A stretch of 64,000 bases of DNA from Shewanella acanthi (lineage in GTDB: Bacteria > Pseudomonadota > Gammaproteobacteria > Enterobacterales > Shewanellaceae): the NCBI RefSeq assembly GCF_019457475.1, contig NZ_CP080413.1, positions 1,178,001 to 1,242,000 of the forward strand, in the 5' to 3' direction. Below, piece after piece: positions 56,611 through 64,000 of the stretch (position 1 is the stretch's first letter; every line of letters starts with the position of its first letter). The position numbers and the translations under genes are program-made. The notes beneath the pieces were generated by a model. That model ran no database searches. It had not been told where the DNA came from and saw only the letters and a program-made list of their open reading frames with translations.

Positions 56611-58044
56611 ATGATGCATACAGATCAACGAATTTTACTAGTCGGAACTCCATCAGAGCGCGTAAGTCGCCTGTGTTGCATTTTTGAGTTTTTGGGTGAG
56701 CAACTTGAAATCACCTCTATCGAAAAATTAAGCACACACCTTAAAGAGACCCGTTATCGCGCTTTGGTGCTTAGTACCGACAATATGTCAGAAGAGGCGC
56801 TTAAATCTCTTGCTGGCCAATATCCATGGCAACCCATCATTTTATTTGGAAATGCAGCCGAGCTGCAGGTATCCAACGTATTGGGTCACGTTGAAGAACC
56901 ATTAAATTACCCTCAATTGACCGATTTACTGCATTTCTGCCAGGTTTATGGACAAGTTAAACGTCCACAGGTTCCAACGAGTGCCAATCAAACAAAGCTT
57001 TTCCGAAGTCTCGTCGGGCGTAGTGAAGGCATTGCTAATGTGAGGCACTTGATCAATCAAGTCGCTTCATCCGACGCGACTGTACTGGTTTTGGGGCAAT
57101 CTGGCACAGGTAAAGAAGTGGTCGCCCGTAATATCCATTACCTGTCTGATCGCCGCGATGGCCCCTTTATTCCGGTTAACTGTGGTGCGATTCCCCCTGA
57201 ATTACTCGAGAGTGAGTTATTTGGCCACGAGAAAGGCTCGTTTACCGGGGCGATTAGCTCCCGTAAAGGCCGTTTCGAATTAGCCGAGGGTGGCACGCTG
57301 TTTCTCGATGAAATTGGTGATATGCCGCTGCAAATGCAGGTAAAACTGCTGCGTGTGCTTCAAGAGCGCGTGTTTGAGCGTGTCGGTGGCACTAAAACCA
57401 TGACGGCAAATGTGCGCGTGGTTGCAGCAACTCACAGGGATATCGAAAGCATGATTGGCACCAATGAGTTCCGTGAGGATCTCTACTATCGCCTAAATGT
57501 GTTTCCTATTGAGATGCCTGCTTTATGTGACCGCAAGGACGATGTGCCATTGCTGTTACAGGAGTTAGTGAGCCGAGTATACAACGAAGGTCGTGGTAAA
57601 GTTCGATTTACCCAGCGTGCTATCGAGTCCCTTAAGGAACACGTTTGGTCGGGTAACGTCCGGGAACTCTCTAACCTTGTAGAGCGTTTAACGATTCTCT
57701 ATCCGGGCGGGTTGGTTGATGTAAATGATTTGCCAGTGAAATACCGCCATATCGATGTGCCTGAATACAGTGTTGAACTCAGTGAAGAGCAGCAGGAGCG
57801 TGATGCGTTAGCTTCCATCTTTACCAGCGATGAGCCGGTGGAAATCCCTGAAACGCGTTTCCCAAGTGAGCTACCGCCTGAGGGGGTTAACCTTAAGGAT
57901 CTGCTCGCTGAGCTTGAAATCGATATGATCCGTCAAGCACTGGAGCTGCAGGATAACGTAGTCGCCCGCGCAGCTGAAATGCTAGGTATTCGCCGTACTA
58001 CCTTAGTTGAAAAAATGCGTAAATATGGTATGACAAAAGAATAA
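56611..58044 (+). CDS. flrA: Master flagellar sigma-54 activator FlrA
   Basis: 477 aa: N-terminal FleQ-type receiver-like domain (1-120) lacking a clear phospho-acceptor set, AAA+ domain with Walker A GQSGTGKE (162-169), sigma-54 contact loop GSFTGA (209-214, Ser in place of the usual Ala), and C-terminal Fis-type HTH ([21 protein letters not shown]). By analogy to Vibrio and Pseudomonas FleQ it activates flrBC and early flagellar promoters and may bind cyclic-di-GMP. Confidence 0.92.
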   Translation: MMHTDQRILLVGTPSERVSRLCCIFEFLGEQLEITSIEKLSTHLKETRYRALVLSTDNMSEEALKSLAGQYPWQPIILFGNAAELQVSNVLGHVEEPLNYPQLTDLLHFCQVYGQVKRPQVPTSANQTKLFRSLVGRSEGIANVRHLINQVASSDATVLVLGQSGTGKEVVARNIHYLSDRRDGPFIPVNCGAIPPELLESELFGHEKGSFTGAISSRKGRFELAEGGTLFLDEIGDMPLQMQVKLLRVLQERVFERVGGTKTMTANVRVVAATHRDIESMIGTNEFREDLYYRLNVFPIEMPALCDRKDDVPLLLQELVSRVYNEGRGKVRFTQRAIESLKEHVWSGNVRELSNLVERLTILYPGGLVDVNDLPVKYRHIDVPEYSVELSEEQQERDALASIFTSDEPVEIPETRFPSELPPEGVNLKDLLAELEIDMIRQALELQDNVVARAAEMLGIRRTTLVEKMRKYGMTKE

Positions 58045-58100
58045 CGCTATTCTTAACGTCTTATCTTCTGATTTTTCAGCTAAAATCTCTCTTCAATAAT

Positions 58101-58116
58101 TTGGCATAAAATCTGC
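58101..58116 (+). promoter_or_regulatory. Sigma-54 promoter of flrBC
   Basis: TTGGCAT-AAAAT-CTGC, GG-N10-GC spacing, with +1 predicted near 58128 and the flrB start at 58155. Confidence 0.82.
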
Positions 58117-58118
58117 AA

Positions 58119-58152
58119 ACACTCCGTCAGAAGCAATTTTTTGACGGAGTGT
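58119..58152 (+). promoter_or_regulatory. Hairpin covering the flrB Shine-Dalgarno
   Basis: ACACTCCGTCA (58119-58129) pairs perfectly with TGACGGAGTGT (58142-58152), 11 bp with a 12-base loop. The GGAG at 58146-58149 is inside the 3' arm, 5 bases before the flrB ATG. The 5' arm is upstream of the predicted sigma-54 start site. Confidence 0.7.
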
Positions 58153-58154
58153 CT

Positions 58155-59234
58155 ATGTCAGCGCATCCACTAACGCAAACCGAATCGTTTACCCCAAGCA
58201 ATAAACGATGGAACCAAATGCGTGAAGCCGCCAATATGTCCAATCGTATGGAACATATTCTGCAGGCTATGCCCTCTGGCGTAGTGATTTTGAACGGTGA
58301 TGGCATTGTCACCGACGCAAATCCCGTCGCAGTCGAACTCCTAGAGCAATCTTTATGCGGTACCCGCTGGATTGATGTGATCCATTCGGCTTTCGCGCCG
58401 CAGGACGACGACGGTCATGAAGTTTCCCTTCGTAATGGTCGCAGGGTGAAACTTGCCATTACACCGTTGACACCTGAACCGGGTCAGCTGATTGTGCTGA
58501 CCGATTTGACCGAAACCCGTCTGCTTCAACAGAATATCTCCCACCTGCAGCGTTTATCTGCCCTTGGGAAAATGGTGGCAACCCTTGCCCATCAAGTTCG
58601 TACGCCTTTATCTGCGGCGCTGCTCTATGCCGCAAACCTTGCCAGTACTAAATTATCCGACTCTGCTAAGGCTAAATTTCAACAAAAGCTGGTGGATAGA
58701 CTTAATGAACTCGAGCGTCAGGTTAACGATATGCTTCTGATGGCTAAGGGGCGTCAGGATGAGATGGGCGAAGTTGTCACCTTGAGCGAGGTATTAAGCC
58801 AAGTCATGGCTAACTGCGAGCCCATTGCCGCTAAGCAAGGTAAATCCTTGACCGTGATTCATCAGGCAAATCAGCCGCTGCTTGCCAATGTCAATGCCTT
58901 AAGCTCTGCGATAAACAACTTGGTGATCAACAGCCTCGAGGCGGGAGCCAGTCAGATCCATATTGTTACCAGTGATGTAGGCGAGCATGTGCAGCTGAGG
59001 GTGATAGATAACGGCAAGGGGCTTGATGCTAAGATGCAGAAAAAAGTCCTTGAACCCTTTTTTACTACTAAGCCACAGGGAACAGGATTAGGTCTTGCCG
59101 TGGTGCAATCCGTAGTACGCAATCATGGCGGCCAATTACAGTTAACTTGTACTCCGCAGCAGGGCTGCACAGTACTGCTAACGTTCCCAAAGGCTAAATC
59201 GGCTCGCCCTCTGCCATTGGAGAACAGCCATGTC
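58155..59234 (+). CDS. flrB: Flagellar sensor histidine kinase FlrB
   Basis: About 360 aa from ATG 58155 (a GTG six bases upstream is the alternative). A PAS-like domain (about 30-125), a HisKA box with phospho-His in LAHQVRTPLS (about H146), and a HATPase with NNLVINSLEAGA, DNGKGLD and GTGLGLAVV. No transmembrane segment, so cytoplasmic. Ends within the flrC start region (8-base overlap). Confidence 0.92.
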
Positions 59235-60570
59235 TGAAGCCAGAATTTTACTCGTCGAAGACGATGCATCACTAAGGGAAGCGCTGCTCGATACCTTGAT
59301 GCTTGCTCACTACGATTGCGTCGATGTTGCCTCGGGCGAAGAAGGCATTATCGCCCTTAAACAGCAGCAATTCGATATGGTGATCAGCGATGTGCAAATG
59401 GAGGGAATTGGCGGTCTTGGGCTGTTAAATTATCTTCAGCAGCACCATCCCAAAATTCCTGTGCTGTTGATGACGGCCTATGCCACCATCGGCAGTGCTG
59501 TGAACGCCATTAAGCTTGGCGCCGTGGATTATTTGGCTAAACCCTTTGCTCCAGAGGTGTTATTAAACCAAGTACTGCGTTATTTACCCATAAAATCAAA
59601 TGGCGATAGTCCCGTTGTTGCCGACGAGAAGAGCCGATCGCTTTTGTCATTAGCGCAGCGTGTTGCCGCATCCGATGCATCCGTGATGATCTTAGGTCCT
59701 AGTGGCTCGGGTAAAGAAGTTCTGGCGCGGTATATTCATCAAAATAGCAGTCGTGCAGACCAAGCTTTCGTGGCGATTAACTGCGCAGCAATTCCTGAAA
59801 ACATGCTAGAGGCAACTCTTTTTGGCTATGAAAAGGGGGCTTTTACGGGGGCCTACCAAGCTTGCCCTGGCAAATTTGAGCAGGCCCAAGGTGGAACCCT
59901 CTTACTCGATGAAATCTCTGAGATGGATTTAGGACTGCAGGCCAAACTGCTACGGGTATTACAGGAACGTGAAGTTGAGCGATTAGGTGGTCGTAAAACC
60001 ATAAAGCTCGACGTCAGAGTACTTGCGACGTCTAACCGTGATTTAAAGGCCGTAGTGGCAGCGGGGCAATTTAGGGAAGATCTCTATTATCGAATCAATG
60101 TTTTCCCGCTTACTTGGCCTGCGCTAAATCAACGCCCAGCGGATATCTTGCCGCTGGCGCGCCATTTACTTGCTAAACATGCTAAGTCGCTCAATATAGT
60201 GGATGTGCCTGAGTTTGATGAACTTGCATGTCGTCGTCTGTTAAGTCATCGCTGGCCAGGAAACGTGCGTGAGCTCGATAATGTGGTACAGCGGGCACTT
60301 ATCCTACGCTCAGGGGGAAATATCAGTGCTAATGATATCATTCTCGACGCCCAAGATGTGCCTCTCTCATCTGAGTCGGTAGAGCAGGCTAATGAACCTG
60401 AAGGTTTAGGCGAAGAGTTAAAGGCCCAGGAGCATGTCATTATTTTAGAAACTTTGGCCCAATGCCATGGAAGTCGAAAATTGGTGGCCGAAAAGTTAGG
60501 TATAAGTGCAAGAACCCTAAGATACAAAATGGCAAGAATGCGTGATATAGGCATCCAAGTGCCCAGTTAA
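59230..60570 (+). CDS. flrC: Flagellar response regulator FlrC (sigma-54 activator)
   Basis: 446 aa: receiver (D11, D12, phospho-acceptor D54 in ISDVQMEG, K104), AAA+ with Walker A GPSGSGKE (156-163) and GAFTGA (203-208), Fis HTH at the C-terminus (KLVAEKLGISARTLRYKMAR). Phosphorylated by FlrB; activates class III sigma-54 promoters such as flgB. Confidence 0.94.
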   Translation: MSEARILLVEDDASLREALLDTLMLAHYDCVDVASGEEGIIALKQQQFDMVISDVQMEGIGGLGLLNYLQQHHPKIPVLLMTAYATIGSAVNAIKLGAVDYLAKPFAPEVLLNQVLRYLPIKSNGDSPVVADEKSRSLLSLAQRVAASDASVMILGPSGSGKEVLARYIHQNSSRADQAFVAINCAAIPENMLEATLFGYEKGAFTGAYQACPGKFEQAQGGTLLLDEISEMDLGLQAKLLRVLQEREVERLGGRKTIKLDVRVLATSNRDLKAVVAAGQFREDLYYRINVFPLTWPALNQRPADILPLARHLLAKHAKSLNIVDVPEFDELACRRLLSHRWPGNVRELDNVVQRALILRSGGNISANDIILDAQDVPLSSESVEQANEPEGLGEELKAQEHVIILETLAQCHGSRKLVAEKLGISARTLRYKMARMRDIGIQVPS

Positions 60571-60611
60571 GTTTACCCCATTCAAATTCTCCCTTTAGCC
60601 TACGCAGCGAA

Positions 60612-60646
60612 GGCGTCATTTCATTAGTGAAATGGCGCCTATTTTT
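60612..60646 (+). terminator. Terminator of flrBC
   Basis: GGCGTCATTTCA-TTAG-TGAAATGGCGCC (one G-U) followed by ATTTTTC. Confidence 0.82.
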
Positions 60647-60682
60647 CTTCGCACGGCTTAGTTTTAAATGGTTAAGTACAAC

Positions 60683-60698
60683 TTGGCCATCATTTTGC
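60683..60698 (+). promoter_or_regulatory. Sigma-54 promoter of fliE
   Basis: TTGGCCA-TCATT-TTGC, GG-N10-GC spacing, 57 bases before the fliE ATG. Confidence 0.85.
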
Positions 60699-60754
60699 AT
60701 ATCCCTATTATCAGGTTAGATATATCGTCAATAACTCGACGATGGGAGCACAGT

Positions 60755-61093
60755 ATGCAAATCGGCGCAAATTCATTACTGCAAGAAATGCAGTCACTTA
60801 AAGGGGAAATTACCCCCTCATTGGGCATAGCGCCCAATAATCTAGTGCAGCAGGTGAATAACACTGCGGGATCCGATTTTGGCCAGTTACTTTCCCAAGC
60901 CATCGGTAATGTGAGCGGTCTGCAAAATACTTCCTCCAATCTAGCTACGCGCTTAGAGCTTGGTGATACCACCGTAAGCCTGTCTGATACCGTGATTGCA
61001 CGTGAGAAGGCCAGTGTTGCCTTTGAAGCCACGGTGCAAGTGCGTAATAAGCTCGTTGAAGCTTATAAAGAAATCATGAGTATGCCGGTTTAG
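60755..61093 (+). CDS. fliE: Flagellar hook-basal body complex protein FliE
   Basis: 112 aa from ATG 60755 (GGGAGC upstream; an in-frame extension to 60668 would include the promoter). C-terminal VAFEATVQVRNKLVEAYKEIMSMPV is the FliE signature. Joins the MS ring to the rod. Confidence 0.93.
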   Translation: MQIGANSLLQEMQSLKGEITPSLGIAPNNLVQQVNNTAGSDFGQLLSQAIGNVSGLQNTSSNLATRLELGDTTVSLSDTVIAREKASVAFEATVQVRNKLVEAYKEIMSMPV

Positions 61094-61125
61094 GCCCATC
61101 TTTAACCCATCAGTAGGTACGAATC

Positions 61126-62829
61126 GTGAGCACAGAAATGATTGTCGGGTCTAATAGCAATCTGGCCGACCAAGGGGTGGGGCAGGAGAATAAATCTGGC
61201 GTTTTCGGCGGAATCGGCGGCGTTGATATGATGCGCCAAGTCACTATGGTATTAGCCCTAGCGATATGTTTGGCCGTGGCTATCTTTGTGATGATTTGGG
61301 CACAAGAGCCTGAATACCGTCCATTGGGTAAAATGGATACCCAAGAGATGGTGCAAGTTCTTGATGTTTTAGATAAAAATAAGATCAAATACGAAATCAA
61401 TGTCGATGTCGTCAAGGTACCAGAAGATAAGTATCAAGAAGTTAAAATGATGCTTAGCCGCGCAGGTGTTGATACAGCGGCTTCCAGTAATAAGGATTTT
61501 TTGAGCCAAGATAGTGGTTTTGGCGTTAGCCAACGTATGGAGCAGGCACGACTCAAGCACAGCCAAGAGGAAAACCTAGCCCGTGCCATCGAGCAATTAC
61601 AAAGCGTGAGCCGTGCTAAGGTGATTCTGGCGTTGCCAAAAGAAAATGTGTTTGCCCGCAATGCCTCCCAACCTAGCGCGACTGTTGTTATCAACACTCG
61701 ACGTGGTGGTTTAGGTCAAGGTGAAGTCGATGCGATTGTAGATATCGTTGCGTCGGCCGTTCAAGGCTTAGAGCCTTCTCGTGTGACAGTAACAGACTCG
61801 AATGGACGTCTGCTTAACTCAGGCAGTCAGGATGGCGTTTCTGCAAGAGCCCGCCGCGAACTTGAGTTAGTACAGCAAAAAGAATCGGAATACCGTACCA
61901 AGATTGAATCCATACTGACGCCCATTTTAGGTCCAGATAATTTTACCTCTCAAGTCGATGTCAGTATGGACTTCACCGCCGTAGAACAAACGGCAAAACG
62001 TTTTAACCCGGATTTACCTTCGCTACGGAGCGAAATGACGGTTGAAAACTACTCATCTAATGGCAGCAGTGGCGGCATCCCTGGTGCGTTAACCAATCAA
62101 CCGCCAATGGAATCAAATATTCCACAGGAAGCGACGGGTTCATCGCAATCGAGTGTGAGTTCAGTGGGTAATGCCCACAGTGAAGCAACGCGCAATTTTG
62201 AGCTCGACACTACCATCAGCCATACCCGTCAGCAGGTAGGAACGGTTCGCAGGATAAGCGTTTCGGTCGCCGTTGACTTTAAGGCTGGCGCGGCCGGTGA
62301 AAATGGTCAAGTGGCTCGTGTTGCCCGTACCGAGCAGGAGTTAACCAATATTCGTCGTCTACTTGAAGGCGCAGTCGGCTTTAGCGCTCAGCGTGGTGAC
62401 GTGCTTGAAGTCGTTACTGTGCCTTTTATGGATCAACTAATTGATGAGTTGCCAGCCCCTGAAATGTGGGAGCAACCTTGGTTCTGGCGCGCGGTTAAAC
62501 TTGGTGTCGGTGCCTTGGTGATTCTGGTGCTCATCATCTTTGTGGTACGCCCAATGCTGAAACGTTTGATCTATCCAGATAGTGTCAACATGCCCGAGGA
62601 TACCGGATTAGGTAATGAGTTGGCCGAGATTGAAGATCAATACGCAGCCGATACCCTAGGGATGCTCAACACTAAGGATGCCGAATACAGTTATGCCGAT
62701 GATGGTTCGATTCTTATCCCTAATCTGCATAAAGATGATGATATGATAAAAGCTATCCGCGCGCTCGTGGCCAATGAGCCTGAGCTTTCTACCCAAGTCG
62801 TGAAAAATTGGTTACAAGACAATGGCTGA
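61126..62829 (+). CDS. fliF: Flagellar MS-ring protein FliF
   Basis: 567 aa with two transmembrane helices (about 35-55 and 450-475) and ring-building motifs between (LSRAGVDTAASSNKDFLSQDSGFGVSQRMEQARLKH; ALPKENVFARNASQPSATVVI). The C-terminal tail is the FliG-binding part. GTG start; it overlaps fliG by 8 bases. Confidence 0.95.
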   Translation: MSTEMIVGSNSNLADQGVGQENKSGVFGGIGGVDMMRQVTMVLALAICLAVAIFVMIWAQEPEYRPLGKMDTQEMVQVLDVLDKNKIKYEINVDVVKVPEDKYQEVKMMLSRAGVDTAASSNKDFLSQDSGFGVSQRMEQARLKHSQEENLARAIEQLQSVSRAKVILALPKENVFARNASQPSATVVINTRRGGLGQGEVDAIVDIVASAVQGLEPSRVTVTDSNGRLLNSGSQDGVSARARRELELVQQKESEYRTKIESILTPILGPDNFTSQVDVSMDFTAVEQTAKRFNPDLPSLRSEMTVENYSSNGSSGGIPGALTNQPPMESNIPQEATGSSQSSVSSVGNAHSEATRNFELDTTISHTRQQVGTVRRISVSVAVDFKAGAAGENGQVARVARTEQELTNIRRLLEGAVGFSAQRGDVLEVVTVPFMDQLIDELPAPEMWEQPWFWRAVKLGVGALVILVLIIFVVRPMLKRLIYPDSVNMPEDTGLGNELAEIEDQYAADTLGMLNTKDAEYSYADDGSILIPNLHKDDDMIKAIRALVANEPELSTQVVKNWLQDNG

Positions 62830-63868
62830 GAATAAATCAAAGGAAAATGAAGGCGGTTCAAGCGCCAGCATAAAGGAAATGAGCGGCATTGAGAAAACGG
62901 CCATTTTACTCTTAAGTCTGAGTGAAGCCGATGCGGCATCGATTCTTAAACACCTTGAGCCAAAGCAGGTACAAAAGGTGGGGATGGCGATGGCGGCCAT
63001 GGCCGACTTTGGGCAGGAGAAAGTAGTTAGCGTCCATAAGCAGTTTCTCGATGATATTCAGAAATTTTCCGCCATCGGTTTTAACAGTGAAGAGTTCGTC
63101 CGTAAGGCATTGACGGCTGCCTTAGGGGAAGATAAAGCCGGTAATCTGATTGAACAAATCATTATGGGCAGCGGCGCTAAAGGCCTAGATTCCCTCAAGT
63201 GGATGGACGCAAGACAAGTGGCGACTATCATCCAAAACGAGCATCCTCAAATTCAAACCATTGTGTTGTCTTATTTGGAGCCTGATCAAGCCGCAGAAAT
63301 TTTTGGGCAATTCCCTGAAAATACCCGCCTCGACTTGATGATGCGTATTGCTAATCTCGAAGAAGTTCAGCCTGCCGCGTTGCAAGAACTGAACGACATT
63401 ATGGAGAAACAATTCGCCGGCCAAGGTGGTGCCCAAGCTGCGAAGATGGGCGGTCTAAAAGCCGCTGCCAACATCATGAACTACCTCGATACCGGAATCG
63501 AAAGCCAGCTAATGGAAACCATGCGCGAGACCGACGAGGAAATGGCGCAACAAATCCAAGACCTGATGTTTGTGTTTGAGAACCTGATTGACGTCGACGA
63601 CCGCGGCATCCAAGTGCTACTTCGTGAAGTTCAGCAGGATGTGTTGCTTAAAGCATTAAAAGGCACTGACGATCAGCTCAAAGACAAAATTCTGGGTAAT
63701 ATGTCAAAACGTGCGGCAGAGCTGCTGCGTGATGACTTAGAAGCCATGGGGCCCATTCGCATTAGTGAAGTGGAAATTGCCCAAAAAGAAATCCTTTCAA
63801 TCGCCCGTCGTTTAAGCGACAGTGGTGAAATCATGTTAGGTGGCAGCGGTGGCGATGAGTTCCTCTAA
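62822..63868 (+). CDS. fliG: Flagellar motor switch protein FliG
   Basis: 348 aa; GIEKTAILLLSLSEADAASILKHL, then EHPQIQTIVLSYLEPDQAAEI, then the C-terminal torque helix region with LIDVDDRGIQVLLREV and NMSKRAAELLRDDLEAMGP. The start overlaps the fliF end. Confidence 0.96.
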   Translation: MAENKSKENEGGSSASIKEMSGIEKTAILLLSLSEADAASILKHLEPKQVQKVGMAMAAMADFGQEKVVSVHKQFLDDIQKFSAIGFNSEEFVRKALTAALGEDKAGNLIEQIIMGSGAKGLDSLKWMDARQVATIIQNEHPQIQTIVLSYLEPDQAAEIFGQFPENTRLDLMMRIANLEEVQPAALQELNDIMEKQFAGQGGAQAAKMGGLKAAANIMNYLDTGIESQLMETMRETDEEMAQQIQDLMFVFENLIDVDDRGIQVLLREVQQDVLLKALKGTDDQLKDKILGNMSKRAAELLRDDLEAMGPIRISEVEIAQKEILSIARRLSDSGEIMLGGSGGDEFL

Positions 63869-64000
63869 TTCGAGCGACAACAAAATGACGCCAAGTGCGG
63901 ATGATGCTGTGGAATTTAGCCATTGGGCGCTGCCCGATGTGACTGAATTACCAGATGAATCCGTATCAAATCTATTTGGTCGCAGGACCGCGCAGCAAGC
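63855..64000 (+). CDS. fliH: Flagellar assembly protein FliH, 5' part only
   Basis: ATG 63855 overlaps the fliG stop by 14 bases and opens a frame to the window end (MSSSNSSDNKMTPSADDAVE; then FSHWALPDV). The position after fliG and the disordered N-terminus followed by a W-x-LP motif fit FliH, the ATPase-stator of flagellar export. Truncated by the window edge. Confidence 0.85.
   Translation, partial: MSSSNSSDNKMTPSADDAVEFSHWALPDVTELPDESVSNLFGRRTAQQ

Overview
The window looks like a chromosomal segment of a Shewanella-type marine gammaproteobacterium. I infer this from the polar-flagellum gene order (flgT, flgOP, flgNMA, cheV-cheR, flgBCDEFGHIJKL, two tandem flagellins, flaG-fliD-fliT-fliS, flrABC, fliEFG), from the sigma-54/sigma-28 promoter hierarchy and from the housekeeping neighbours. 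No species call is possible without a search.

Left part (1-21160), ordinary chromosome: the 3' part of tadA, mltF, purL, an intergenic stretch with a 25-codon microprotein, the cytochrome bd operon cydA-cydB-cydX behind a perfect FNR-type palindrome, a GFA/CENP-V zinc protein, a Cache-domain chemoreceptor, a YdcH-like protein, an RND efflux pair divergent from its probable TetR repressor (two tandem operators lie between them), and four envelope or uncharacterised proteins.

Middle part (21162-32351), an 11.2-kb genomic island in the 3' end of tRNA-Arg(CCU). It is bounded by a 15-bp direct repeat that is exactly the last 15 nt of the tRNA, and has arm-type repeats near both ends. It carries a tyrosine integrase, a membrane fatty-acid hydroxylase/sterol desaturase, a decayed second integrase, a LOTUS/OST-HTH gene interrupted at an A AAA AAG heptamer, a complete type I-A (Ec78/Eco7-like) retron defence system, a HUH replication endonuclease with small partner genes, an AlpA/Xis-like HTH protein, a 21-bp-periodic iteron array and an unknown 282-aa protein. 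No capsid, portal or tail genes are present, so it resembles a phage satellite or integrative element that carries anti-phage cargo.

The retron is the system of greatest interest. The minus strand shows, in order, a promoter, a1, the putative branching G, msr, a 24-bp perfect msd hairpin, a2, a terminator-like hairpin, a reverse transcriptase (NAXXH, YADD and VTG motifs), the PtuA ATPase and the PtuB HNH nuclease.

Right part (32413-64000): flagellar and chemotaxis regulon. Recognisable sigma-54 promoters precede flgO, flgB, flaG, flrB and fliE, and sigma-28 promoters precede flgM and the second flagellin. FlrA would switch on flrBC and the early structural genes, FlrC the hook/basal body genes, and FliA (held by FlgM) the flagellin. 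A 266-bp MITE-like repeat sits exactly between flgH and flgI, and a hairpin sequesters the flrB Shine-Dalgarno in read-through transcripts. The window ends inside fliH.
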